This document shows, piece by piece, positions 25,349 to 33,421 of a stretch of DNA of 64,000 nucleotides. The DNA is from Bacteroidaceae bacterium (GTDB taxonomy: Bacteria > Bacteroidota > Bacteroidia > Bacteroidales > Bacteroidaceae): contig JAFZFN010000018.1 in the NCBI GenBank assembly GCA_017555875.1, positions 1 to 64,000 of the forward strand. The letters run 5' to 3'. Every line of letters starts with the position of its first letter. Positions within the stretch are counted from its first letter, which is position 1. A program made the translations under genes and the position numbers. Under the pieces are notes generated by a model, which did not search any database, was not told the origin of the DNA, and saw only the letters and a list, made by a program, of their open reading frames with translations.

Positions 25349-25741
25349 ATGCAGCAGAAGTATAAAGAGAATCCTAACAACCTCAAGGCACTGACAAGTA
25401 CGCGTAAGGAACTTCGCAACAGGGGTACCTCAGCAGAGGCGGTGCTGTGGCTCAGTCTTAAGGGCCGACAGATAGAGGGCATGCGCTGGCGGCGTCAGTT
25501 TGGGGTAGGACCCTATATTCTCGATTTCTATTGTCCTCAGTTGCACTTGTGTATCGAATTGGATGGTGCAGAGCACTACACCGTACAAGGTGGTGTAAAT
25601 GATCTCCAGCGTGAGGAATGGCTCCTGCAAGAACATGGTATACGCACCATACGCATTGAGAACAAAACCATATTTATAAACCACGAAGGGGTAGTGGAAC
25701 TTATCCGTGATGTCACAAGAGAAATTTTAGGGATCTCTTGA
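25349..25741 (+). CDS. DUF559 endonuclease-like protein
   Basis: 130 residues, Vsr/MutH-like fold family. LRNRGTSAEAVLWLSLKGRQ, the nuclease core FGVGPYILDFYCPQLHLCIE followed by LDGAEH, and RTIRIEN show the D-x(n)-ExD-type site. The -7 box TATCTTCG at 25337-25344 leaves almost no leader. The gene is flanked by inverted palindromic ends, so it may be cargo or the nuclease of a small mobile repeat. Confidence 0.8.
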   Translation: MQQKYKENPNNLKALTSTRKELRNRGTSAEAVLWLSLKGRQIEGMRWRRQFGVGPYILDFYCPQLHLCIELDGAEHYTVQGGVNDLQREEWLLQEHGIRTIRIENKTIFINHEGVVELIRDVTREILGIS

Positions 25742-25796
25742 GGAGATTCTTTTGTGTTACCTCCTTTGCGTTTTTGTTAGTCCCTTTGCATTTTCA

Positions 25797-25862
25797 TTAC
25801 CCCCTCCGCTCCGTTCGGCTAAAAGCCTCTCTCCGCTCGTCCCCCTTAAAGGGCGACAGTGC
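25797..25862. repeat. Right inverted end around the DUF559 gene
   Basis: The reverse complement reads GCACTGTCGCCC, CTTTAAGGGGGACGAG, ending GGGGGTAA: the left end in opposite orientation with a longer middle. Confidence 0.65.
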
Positions 25863-25928
25863 TTTTTAGTTAGTTCATATCGCGATTCAGAATTAACAAT
25901 TCATAATAGCTTTTCCCTTACGGCCAGC

Positions 25929-26030
25929 GAACTTCGTTTCAGAATTAACAACTCCGTTGTTGAGCTTCGGCTTCACTCGCTGAGAAATTGTAAACAAGTT
26001 TACATTTCGCTCGTTTGCACGAACCTTCAT
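25929..26030. repeat. Dispersed palindromic repeat, copy B (inverted)
   Basis: The reverse complement reads GGTTCGTGCAAACGAGCGAA, a TAAACTTGTTTA centre, CAGCGAGTGAAGCCGAAGCT and CGAAGTTCG; it closely follows copy A. Confidence 0.65.
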
Positions 26031-26040
26031 AATTCAGAAT

Positions 26041-27057
26041 TCATAAGTCTCCCAAGTCCCATCCCTTGGCTCGTGCCTCGTCGTTGTCCATCAGCTGGTA
26101 GTATTGGCCAGGTATGTGCATATCGATGGGCAGTGTGGCGTGCAGTGTGGCTATGCGCTGGCTCCAGTCGTCCAGTGCATCGGCATCGGGGAGCACATAC
26201 ACCTCGTGTCCGCACAAGGGCCATAGCAGCTCCTCCTTGAAGTTCTGTTTGCCTCCCGTGGCCATCCACAGCGCTTGTGGGTGGGCGATGTCGAGCATGA
26301 GGGCTGTCTTCTCGCTCTCCACGATGGCTATGGGTCGTCCCTCGGCTTCGCCAAGGCGGTGCAGTCCGAAGAGGCATTGCGGCACGGGCCTCTCGCATCG
26401 GCCATACTCGGGCATGCGGTTCACCCAGGTCACGGCTGGTGTGGCAGTGCCCTTGATGCGGTGTCCTGTGGCGGTGTCGTAGCGCATCACCTTGCCGGCA
26501 CGCACGCGGTCGCGCTCGTCGATCTGCCAGTATATGGTGGCCCCTGCTGCGGTGGCTCCTATGCGGTAGCGTCGCAGCGTGGTGTCTACGGCTTCGGGGG
26601 CGTAGCGTGTGCGCAGCCAGCAGGCGAGGTCGCTCTGGGTGCTCTGCGACAGCAGGCACTGCATGTGTGTGCAGGCCAGGTAGTCGGCCACATAGGGTGG
26701 CTGCTCGTTGGCTGTAGGGTCGAAGGGTGGTGGTTGCTGTGCCTGTTGCTCTTGCCATAGGCGCAGTGCCTCAGCCTCTTCGCGACGGCGTTGGGCACGG
26801 AGCTCGGCCCGCTGCTCGCGGGTGAGCGTGGGGTCATCGGCAGGGCGGTGGTCGCGATACCACTGGGCAGGTGTCAGGTGGTATCCGCAGTTGCTCTCGC
26901 GGTTGCAGCGTCCGCAGCAGCGGTCGTCGATGGGGCGCATGGTGACGGCATCGATATAGGGTACAAACTCACCACGGCGGCCACAGTCGGGGCAGGTGGT
27001 GTTCCATTCACGGTGAGCCTTACGCTCACGGTAGGTGGATAGGCGGTAGCGGTGCAT
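26041..27057 (-). CDS. DUF6371/primase-like protein with zinc ribbon and TOPRIM
   Basis: 338 residues. The N-terminus has CPDCGRRGEF and CCGRCNRESNCGYH, a zinc-ribbon pair. The TOPRIM part has IAIVESEKTALMLDIAHPQA (catalytic Glu) and VYVLPDADALDDW (DxD). This is the layout of DnaG-like primases, and it stands next to a DUF3987 NTPase. A DNA-replication role for a mobile element is inferred. Confidence 0.75.
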   Translation of the reverse strand: MHRYRLSTYRERKAHREWNTTCPDCGRRGEFVPYIDAVTMRPIDDRCCGRCNRESNCGYHLTPAQWYRDHRPADDPTLTREQRAELRAQRRREEAEALRLWQEQQAQQPPPFDPTANEQPPYVADYLACTHMQCLLSQSTQSDLACWLRTRYAPEAVDTTLRRYRIGATAAGATIYWQIDERDRVRAGKVMRYDTATGHRIKGTATPAVTWVNRMPEYGRCERPVPQCLFGLHRLGEAEGRPIAIVESEKTALMLDIAHPQALWMATGGKQNFKEELLWPLCGHEVYVLPDADALDDWSQRIATLHATLPIDMHIPGQYYQLMDNDEARAKGWDLGDL

Positions 27058-27090
27058 GTTGTGAATTATGATTTATGATTTATGATTTAT

Positions 27091-27165
27091 GAACCGACGC
27101 CAAACCGAGAGTAGAGATAAGCTTGCTTAATCTTTACCGAGGTGCGAAGGAGGAAAAGACTGCGT
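27091..27165. repeat. Dispersed palindromic repeat, copy D
   Basis: CGACGCCAAACCGAGAG, a GATAAGCTTGCTTAATC centre and TACCGAGGTGCGAAG follow copies A and C. ATTTATG runs flank it on both sides. Confidence 0.55.
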
Positions 27166-27191
27166 AGCAGGATTAATTATGATTTATGATT

Positions 27192-28715
27192 TTAACATTC
27201 CGCATTCAGCTCATAGCTCTTGCCGTCGGCATTGCGTGTGATGAGTTCCGATGCTTCCCACACGGCTATGCGTCGTTCGCTGATGTGTGTGGGCACGCCT
27301 CCCTCCTTGCCTATGCGCACCACATCGGCCAGGGTGAAGGTGCGGGGCAGTCGCTTGAGGTGTGTGTTGGGTTCGATCATCGTCTTGCGCTCGCTCGTGT
27401 CGGGCTCGGTGCGCAGGCGGGCAAAGAGGTGCATGCTCTGCTTCACATAGTAGTGTACCATCATGAGCACCGTGTCCATATCGTCGTCATCTATGCGCAC
27501 GATGGGGTCGGCCACGGCCTCGTCCCACGAGGCGCACTGCTCGCGCCGACGCATGAGGGCCACCTGTAGCATCATGCGCTTGGCGTCGAGTAGGCGACGG
27601 CGCACCACGGGTATGATGTCGTCGGCCCCGAAGGCGGCAAAGTATTGCTTGCTCATGGTGTCGAAGTGCTCGTCGAGCCAGCGCTCCTGTGCCTCGCTCA
27701 GCACCAGGCGCACCTGCTCGGTAGAGGTGTCATAGGTGCGTAGGGCATGATACATGTCGAGCAGTTCACCCGCATAGTGAGTCATGGTCTCCTTGAATCG
27801 GGCATACTCCTCGGGCGTAGGGTTATACTCCCAGTTGACGATCGTGGGCAGCGACACGAAGAGGAATCGCGAGGCCAGACCGTCGTCGAGCGTGGGAAAC
27901 ATCTTCGTCACGGCCAGGTCCGTACCGGTCATCACCACGGCCAGGTTGGGGCGTTCGATGACGATATCCTCGTTATCGGTCTTGCGTCCCTTGTGTATGC
28001 GCTCGTTGGCATGTGCCTTGGTGATGATCTCGTCGAAGTGTCCGTGCTCGCGTCCGTTGGCATTGAGCAGCGATATGGCTTCCGAGGTGATGAGCAGTGA
28101 GGCGTCAGGGTCGTTGCCCTTGATGCGGTCGTGCATGTTGGCCGCCGTGGTGGCATCGGGGATGATGAGCGAGCGGCGCAGGGGTGCCTGTGGCTCGTCA
28201 ATTTCCGAGGCCGTGTCGTCGATGCTGCCCACGCGGTTGTCCCTGTCGTAGGCCATCTGGCGCATCATACGTTGGAATCGGCGCAGCCGCCTGCGATACT
28301 CCTTATATTCCAGCTGGTAACCCTCACACACCTCGGCGTCGATGGGCAGCAACAGCTCCTTGATGTCCATCACGCCACCCTTACCCGAGCCCGGACCGCC
28401 ATAGATGAAGGCCATGAGGCAGGGCCCGAACTCCTTGTACCGATGCGTCACTCGCGTGTGGGGCATGGCGGCACTCACGCAAGCCATGAGTGCCAGCACC
28501 TGCTGGCTGCGCACGAAGGGGTTCACATACAGCGCCGCTATGCGGCTATACATCTCGGGCAGGCGTGCCACCACCTTGTCGGCCAGGGGCACAGGCACGC
28601 GCTGGCCCATGTGGTCGGTCACACACTGTCCGTCACTGTCGAGTGTCAGCCCATAGGACTTCATCGCCCTCTTCAGGAGAGCCTTGTTGACTCTCAAGTC
28701 AATCTTTTTTGCCAT
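27192..28715 (-). CDS. DUF3987 NTPase (primase/helicase-like)
   Basis: 507 residues. Walker A IYGGPGSGKGGVMDIKELLL is early in the chain; Walker-B-like and sensor regions (ERPNLAVVMTGTDLAVTKMF, SRFLFVSLP) follow. DUF3987 proteins resemble RepA/helicase-type ATPases and often sit with a primase. Two near-identical operator-like repeats and a -7 box lie upstream. The gene diverges from DUF4248. Probable replication NTPase of the element. Confidence 0.75.
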   Translation of the reverse strand: MAKKIDLRVNKALLKRAMKSYGLTLDSDGQCVTDHMGQRVPVPLADKVVARLPEMYSRIAALYVNPFVRSQQVLALMACVSAAMPHTRVTHRYKEFGPCLMAFIYGGPGSGKGGVMDIKELLLPIDAEVCEGYQLEYKEYRRRLRRFQRMMRQMAYDRDNRVGSIDDTASEIDEPQAPLRRSLIIPDATTAANMHDRIKGNDPDASLLITSEAISLLNANGREHGHFDEIITKAHANERIHKGRKTDNEDIVIERPNLAVVMTGTDLAVTKMFPTLDDGLASRFLFVSLPTIVNWEYNPTPEEYARFKETMTHYAGELLDMYHALRTYDTSTEQVRLVLSEAQERWLDEHFDTMSKQYFAAFGADDIIPVVRRRLLDAKRMMLQVALMRRREQCASWDEAVADPIVRIDDDDMDTVLMMVHYYVKQSMHLFARLRTEPDTSERKTMIEPNTHLKRLPRTFTLADVVRIGKEGGVPTHISERRIAVWEASELITRNADGKSYELNAEC

Positions 28716-28741
28716 AGTTTCTTATCCTGTTATTATGTGAT

Positions 28742-28828
28742 TTGTAAATGGTCAAAATGGTAAATTCCTCAAATCAATTGTACATTGTAAATGGTCAAAT
28801 GGTAAATTTCTTCGTTGCTGCAAAGGTA
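28742..28828 (-). promoter_or_regulatory. Promoter and repeated operator-like sites of the DUF3987 gene
   Basis: Minus-strand -7 box TACCTTTG at 28821-28828. Between it and the start codon TTGTAAATGGTCAAA(A)TGG occurs twice (28742-28766, 28785-28808), 43 bp apart, a likely repressor site. Confidence 0.5.
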
Positions 28829-28970
28829 CTCTATCCGCTCTGTATAGCAGGCAACCCTTACCTCGCACCTTGTAAAAACAGGTTGTCGAAACACCGCAAA
28901 ATAGTCGCCCTAAAAGTTGTATAATACGCAGATTTTCACTAACTTTACATCTATATAAAACACACCTTCT

Positions 28971-29240
28971 ATGAACAGCAAAAATCCATCATTCCCCTCC
29001 ACGACCGAAGGCGTGAATCCCACCGGGATCATACCCCTGCGCCCCTATGCCAAGCACGAACTCGCCCAGCTCTACGACCCCGGTGCCTCGCGCCCCACCG
29101 CCCTGCGCATGCTGCACCGCTACATCACCGCCGCCCGCGGTCTGCTGCCCGCCCTGCAGCAGGCGGGCTACCGTGCCACCCACCGCCGCTTCACCCGCCA
29201 GCAGGTAGCCATCATCTTCTCCTTCCTGGGCGAACCGTGA
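28971..29240 (+). CDS. DUF4248 protein
   Basis: 89 residues; IIPLRPYAKHELAQLYDP and FTRQQVAIIFSFLGEP fit the DUF4248 (PF14053) pattern. A small, probably helix-turn-helix-like protein, usually found beside DUF3987/VirE genes in Bacteroidales. It may regulate the element or help start its replication. Confidence 0.75.
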   Translation: MNSKNPSFPSTTEGVNPTGIIPLRPYAKHELAQLYDPGASRPTALRMLHRYITAARGLLPALQQAGYRATHRRFTRQQVAIIFSFLGEP

Positions 29241-29246
29241 GCGTTT

Positions 29247-29311
29247 CTCTCTTCAATCAGCGTCGGCGCTCTCTTTAATCAAAAAAACCGCTCTCTTCAA
29301 TCAAAAAAACG
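29247..29311. repeat. CTCTTCAATCAAAAA motif, right cluster
   Basis: Three units 22 bp apart (AATC at 29255, 29277, 29299) directly after DUF4248 and before iteron array 1. Confidence 0.55.
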
Positions 29312-29312
29312 C

Positions 29313-29410
29313 CCCTTAAAATGCAAAAAACTACCTCTAAAATGCAAGAAACACCCTATAAAATACAAAAAACAGTACATAAAATTCAAAAAAAGCACCC
29401 TAAAATAACG
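29313..29410. repeat. Iteron array 1: five units at exact 21-bp spacing
   Basis: TAAAAT(G/A/T)CAA-type units begin at 29317, 29338, 29359, 29380 and 29401 (the last is partial). The spacing is two helical turns, so all sites face the same side of the DNA. Confidence 0.8.
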
Positions 29411-29519
29411 CCCCATGCACCACTACGTACAACGCATCGCACACAATATCAGTTACATAACGACGTGCAATCAGCCAAGACGAGCCTGTTCAACCCTAAA
29501 ATATTGGTACACACAACGA

Positions 29520-29600
29520 CAATACACACTATATAATAGATGTATATAGATAAATATATAGATATACCTCTATCTATACCTTTTGTACACATATATTTCA
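29520..29600. other. AT-rich block between the iteron arrays
   Basis: Composed almost wholly of TATATA/ATAGATA-type sequence and lies close to the midpoint (about 29548) of the two arrays. A candidate DNA-unwinding element. The rest of 29411-29687 shows no gene. Confidence 0.5.
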
Positions 29601-29687
29601 CTGTATTCAGCTCCATTCCCAACTGATGCGACGTGATAGAATATTGTATATCAACAACTTAACACTATGCACCCATGCTCGACCCCC

Positions 29688-29783
29688 AATTTTTACCCCC
29701 TATTTTCAGCATTTTACCCCCCTATTTTTGCATTTTACGACCCCGATTTTGCATTTTACGACCCCGATTTTGCATTTTGGGTA
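29688..29783. repeat. Iteron array 2: five inverted units at 21-bp spacing
   Basis: GCATTTTA-type units (the inverse of array 1) begin at 29688 (degenerate), 29709, 29730, 29751 and 29772. A run ACCCC follows each of the inner units. Confidence 0.8.
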
Positions 29784-29805
29784 CCATTCTTTCGCGCCTC
29801 GTTAG

Positions 29806-29814
29806 TTATCCACA
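29806..29814 (+). promoter_or_regulatory. Perfect DnaA-box consensus TTATCCACA
   Basis: It lies 34 bp after the start of the last iteron unit. A 9-bp match alone could be chance, but the placement next to iterons gives it weight. Confidence 0.6.
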
Positions 29815-29884
29815 GAAATACTGACTTATGAGTAATTTCATCAAAATCTCCGCCCGATACCATATAACGACACCATTTTTATCA

Positions 29885-29892
29885 TAGCTTTG
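29885..29892 (+). promoter_or_regulatory. -7 box of the 499-residue protein gene
   Basis: TAGCTTTG, 24 bp before ATG 29916. Confidence 0.45.
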
Positions 29893-29915
29893 CAACAGGA
29901 ACAAACAGACACTCT

Positions 29916-31415
29916 ATGGAACTATACTACAACACCGATTTTGTCAGTCGCGAGATGTTTTTCATCAGCTTCGACTACGAGAAATGCATGGAAGATTCCT
30001 TCCATAAAGAACTATACAATATTTTTCGCCGTGCCAAGGCCGAGGTCAATGGAAACATATTTACCGCCACCTTCGACATCTACCTCCATGCCGCCTACAA
30101 GGCCTGTGCATTCCTCATGATGGACATCGACATCTACGGCACGAAAACTTACATGGAACTCTTCGGTATAGCCTACGATTACATGTGTCAGGCCAATGTC
30201 GACGACAACTACATAACTGATAACGATCCGCAGGCGGTGCCAAACCTTCTCTTCAGCCCTGCCGAAGTGTTCCTCATCGAACACCTTGCCTATGCCATCC
30301 TCGCAGCCAAGGCCAGTCCATCGGCCCCTTACCAACTCATCGAGGTCTTCGAAGACCAGCTTACCCTCACAGATAACATTGCAAACAACATCACACGATT
30401 CATTTTCAACCGAGAAGTCGTTCTTTGTTTGGATAGTAAAAGCAACGGCAAAGAACTTGCCGGGCTATGGAGTCGGATCAATGGACTCGTATTCAGTCCC
30501 ATCAAGGAACTATCCATCAAGTACAGCCGTCGGATAGATGCAGACATCCAACTCCATGCCTACGAAATAGATATACTATCTGATTGGGACAACGAGGATA
30601 TGTCACAATGGGTGTGCTACCTCATCGACCATAAAGGAGCACCCGTCGTCCCTCCCCGATACTCATCCAAGAAAGCCCACCACTTTCTCCATTTTTGGGA
30701 CGACTACGACGACCGCCACGCCATGGTACAGCTCATCGAAGCGTGGAGCAAAGAGAACCCCGAATGTTTCGAAACGCCATACCGCAGCGCGAGAAGGTAC
30801 AAGATTGGAGATATACCCTCTGCCAACTTAGGCATCGTAGAGCCGAGACGTCTCGGTCCCGACCCCGAAGAGCAAGAGCAGGCCCGCGCCCAGGCCATTG
30901 CCGAACTATATGCCTACATCGAAGAGCTCGACCGCGAGAACCACCTTGACGATGAAGACCATGCCGAGCCCGACACCCCCATGATGGCCATCATCCCTGT
31001 GGCTCCCGCCATGCCCATCCACCTCAACCTCGACGGCAAGGAGGGACGCACCAAGGTCAACGTCATACGCATCTTCAACGTCATGCACCGCCTCGGCTTC
31101 TTCGTCGACGCCGACGGTCAGCCCATGACCAAGCACGCCCTGTTCGCAGCCCTCAGCACCGCCCTCAACGCCCCCGAGCTCAGCGACTGGGGAAACAGCC
31201 TCTACACCTCACGCTCCAAGGCCCTGAGCGACCACAGCGCCCAGAAAAAGATCTTCGAGAAGATGAAGGGAGACCAAAAAAAGTTCATCAACGAGATGAA
31301 GAAAAAGCACGAGAAAGAGCTCGAGAAAGAGCTCCTCGACATCTTCAACAGCCTCCAAGAAGAGCAGCTCGCCATCCTCGACCAGAGCGACGAGAAGAAG
31401 AGCAAGCAGAGGTAG
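29916..31415 (+). CDS. Unknown 499-residue protein of the element
   Basis: The family is not recognised. The N-terminal 300 residues are mixed alpha/beta with no known motif. An acidic linker (about 305-360) leads to a C-terminal domain (about 365-440, KVNVIRIFNVMHRLGFFVDA) and a highly charged coiled-coil tail (KKFINEMKKKHEKELEKELL). No signal peptide. Its gene is next to the iteron arrays and DnaA box, which makes a replication-initiation or partition role a reasonable guess. This is inference from position only. Confidence 0.6.
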   Translation: MELYYNTDFVSREMFFISFDYEKCMEDSFHKELYNIFRRAKAEVNGNIFTATFDIYLHAAYKACAFLMMDIDIYGTKTYMELFGIAYDYMCQANVDDNYITDNDPQAVPNLLFSPAEVFLIEHLAYAILAAKASPSAPYQLIEVFEDQLTLTDNIANNITRFIFNREVVLCLDSKSNGKELAGLWSRINGLVFSPIKELSIKYSRRIDADIQLHAYEIDILSDWDNEDMSQWVCYLIDHKGAPVVPPRYSSKKAHHFLHFWDDYDDRHAMVQLIEAWSKENPECFETPYRSARRYKIGDIPSANLGIVEPRRLGPDPEEQEQARAQAIAELYAYIEELDRENHLDDEDHAEPDTPMMAIIPVAPAMPIHLNLDGKEGRTKVNVIRIFNVMHRLGFFVDADGQPMTKHALFAALSTALNAPELSDWGNSLYTSRSKALSDHSAQKKIFEKMKGDQKKFINEMKKKHEKELEKELLDIFNSLQEEQLAILDQSDEKKSKQR

Positions 31416-31456
31416 CGGCCTTTAGCTCCTGCGGGCTTCAAGGATTTAGAGATTAC

Positions 31457-31629
31457 GAACACGCGTGTTCACAATCTCACATGGTCACACATGAGACGCA
31501 TTATGAACGAGCCCGACCCACAGGCTCGCGAATGGTATCTTTCCGAAGCATCCGAACAGATGTGGAGTGTAAGGACTTTGTAACCGTGACAGATTGTCAC
31601 GCGTTGAAAATGCGGTTGCCGATGGCAAC
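31457..31629. other. Cluster of four short hairpins
   Basis: GAACACGCGTGTTC (31457-31470), CGAGCC/GGCTCG (31508-31528), CGTGAC/GTCACG (31585-31601) and GTTGCC/GGCAAC (31615-31629) follow one another between convergent genes. They may include the terminators of both genes, but four in a row is unusual. Confidence 0.45.
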
Positions 31630-31637
31630 GAATCATT

Positions 31638-32048
31638 TCATTTGCGGCTATCCATCGTCTTGTCGCAGAAGTACTCGCAGGCGATGGCGATGCCTGCCAT
31701 GGCACCATCTTTTAGCTTGTCGTTGATTATCTCATTGGCAAGCAGATGGCCGATGACTCTAAGGTTGAAGAAGTTCCAGCACAACCCCTTCTCTCTCAAT
31801 ACGGATGGGTTATGAACCACCTCTACATGGTTGCGCACCAAGAAGCTCCTGTAGTCCTTCACTACCTGCTGATTGCAATATAAGATCATCTCCAGATTAC
31901 CCGATTGTAGGGCTGCATCAACACGCTCCAGATGATACCGTATGCCCTTCACATAGTCCGTATCGCTGGCCAATACGTCATACGCCTCTTTTGCCAACTT
32001 AAGGCCCGCCTTAATCTCGGCCAATGGTAGTTTCTGCTCGTTGTTCAT
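31638..32048 (-). CDS. Small helical protein of unknown function
   Basis: 136 residues, mostly predicted helical (LPLAEIKAGLKLAKEAYDVL). No signal peptide, no membrane segment and no recognised motif. Faces the 499-residue protein gene. Nothing else is visible in 32049-32246 except a weak promoter-like TTTG. Confidence 0.55.
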   Translation of the reverse strand: MNNEQKLPLAEIKAGLKLAKEAYDVLASDTDYVKGIRYHLERVDAALQSGNLEMILYCNQQVVKDYRSFLVRNHVEVVHNPSVLREKGLCWNFFNLRVIGHLLANEIINDKLKDGAMAGIAIACEYFCDKTMDSRK

Positions 32049-32246
32049 AGTCTGTTTTTGATATGATGTATCACTACAACACCGATTTCTTAAGAAAGTT
32101 TGACGAAAGTTTACAATTTCTCATTGCCCTTCACGTATGTGCACTATTGGCCGTTGTATTATTTTCACGTAATAGCGACCTTTGCATGGGCATATTATGC
32201 ATAAACTAAATACCACGGAGCATTGCCGTTACAATGCACTAAAACT

Positions 32247-32471
32247 ATGACACTACAAGATAAGGTCGGCAAAGCCATCGTACAGCTACGCAAGGGGCGC
32301 GGCATCTCACAGGAGACCTTCGCCTTCGAGGCCGGCATAGACCGCCGCTACATGAGCGACATCGAGAATGGTAAACGCAACATCTCACTCGACATACTCG
32401 AACGCGTATGCCAACAACTCGGCATCAAAATCAGCGAGTTCTTTGGGGTGGTGGAGATGATAGAGGATTAA
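32247..32471 (+). CDS. XRE-family regulator, controller-like, at the head of the restriction island
   Basis: The start is set at ATG 32247 (MTLQDKVGKAIVQLRK), 74 residues. GISQETFAFEAGIDRRYMSD is a helix-turn-helix of the Cro/C.protein type. Small regulators like this commonly control restriction genes. It is 12 bp before the Mrr-type gene. Confidence 0.75.
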   Translation: MTLQDKVGKAIVQLRKGRGISQETFAFEAGIDRRYMSDIENGKRNISLDILERVCQQLGIKISEFFGVVEMIED

Positions 32472-32474
32472 AAC

Positions 32475-32480
32475 AGGAGG
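32475..32480 (+). promoter_or_regulatory. Strong Shine-Dalgarno AGGAGG before the Mrr-type gene
   Basis: AGGAGG ends 3 bp before ATG 32484. So strong a site is uncommon in Bacteroidota and hints at foreign origin. Confidence 0.5.
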
Positions 32481-32483
32481 ATT

Positions 32484-33407
32484 ATGGCAGTACCAAAATT
32501 TGAAAACTTTTTATATCCATTTATGCAACAATTAGTGCATAAGGATATGTCAAAGGCAGAGATGCGAGAGGCACTTGTTGCGTACTTTGATTTAACTGAA
32601 GAGGACTGTTCTGTACCAACGAGAAGTGGATATACAACTCAATTGAACGATCGTCTTGGATGGAGTTTGCAATGGTTGCGCAGAGCTTTGTTTGTTGAAA
32701 TACCGCAGAGAGGTGTCTATAGAATCACTAAGAGAGGGCGCGACTATATGAGTACTCATTCAGATTTGAGAGAATCTGATTTGTTGAAGTACCCGGAGTT
32801 CTTGGCATATTCTAGACCTAACGCGATAAATAAAGACGAGAAGCAACAAATAATAGATTTTCCTTCAGTTCTCAATATTAGCGAGCAAACGCCTACAGAA
32901 CAGCTAGAACAGGCTTTTCATGCAATTCAAAACGATTTGGCGGTTGAAATTCTTCAAAAAACATTAGAGGCTTCACCTCAGTTTTTTGAACAATTGGTGG
33001 TTGACCTTATGCTTAAGATGGGCTACGGTGGCTCCTCTGCAAATTCAGGATTAGTTACTCCATTTGTTCACGATGATGGTATTGACGGTATAATTTCTGA
33101 AGATAAATTGGGCTTAGATAAAATATATATTCAAGCGAAGAGATATAAACCCGAGAATACAATAGGTAAGCCTCAGATACAACAATTTGCGGGTGCTTTA
33201 GATGAAAAGAAAGCAAGCAAGGGCGTTTTTATTACTACTAGTTCCTATTCAAAGGAGGCTCGTTTATTTGTCGAGAAAGCTAGTAAAAAGATTGTATTGA
33301 TTGACGGTAAGGAGTTGGCCCATTATATGATTGAATATAATGTAGGTGTTAGCGTCAAGCGTGTATATGAAGTGAAGCGTATTGACTCGGATTATTTTGA
33401 AGAGTAA
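32484..33407 (+). CDS. Mrr-type restriction endonuclease
   Basis: 307 residues. The N-terminal part (1-95) is an Mrr_N winged helix (QLNDRLGWSLQWLRRALFVE). The C-terminal Mrr_cat domain has FEQLVVDLMLKMGYGGS, DDGIDGII and IYIQAKRY, the D...QAK form of the PD-(D/E)xK site. Mrr enzymes cut modified DNA, or act as the nuclease of a modification system. Strongly AT-rich, like the four genes after it. Confidence 0.85.
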   Translation: MAVPKFENFLYPFMQQLVHKDMSKAEMREALVAYFDLTEEDCSVPTRSGYTTQLNDRLGWSLQWLRRALFVEIPQRGVYRITKRGRDYMSTHSDLRESDLLKYPEFLAYSRPNAINKDEKQQIIDFPSVLNISEQTPTEQLEQAFHAIQNDLAVEILQKTLEASPQFFEQLVVDLMLKMGYGGSSANSGLVTPFVHDDGIDGIISEDKLGLDKIYIQAKRYKPENTIGKPQIQQFAGALDEKKASKGVFITTSSYSKEARLFVEKASKKIVLIDGKELAHYMIEYNVGVSVKRVYEVKRIDSDYFEE

Positions 33408-33421
33408 AAAGAAAAACGTCA

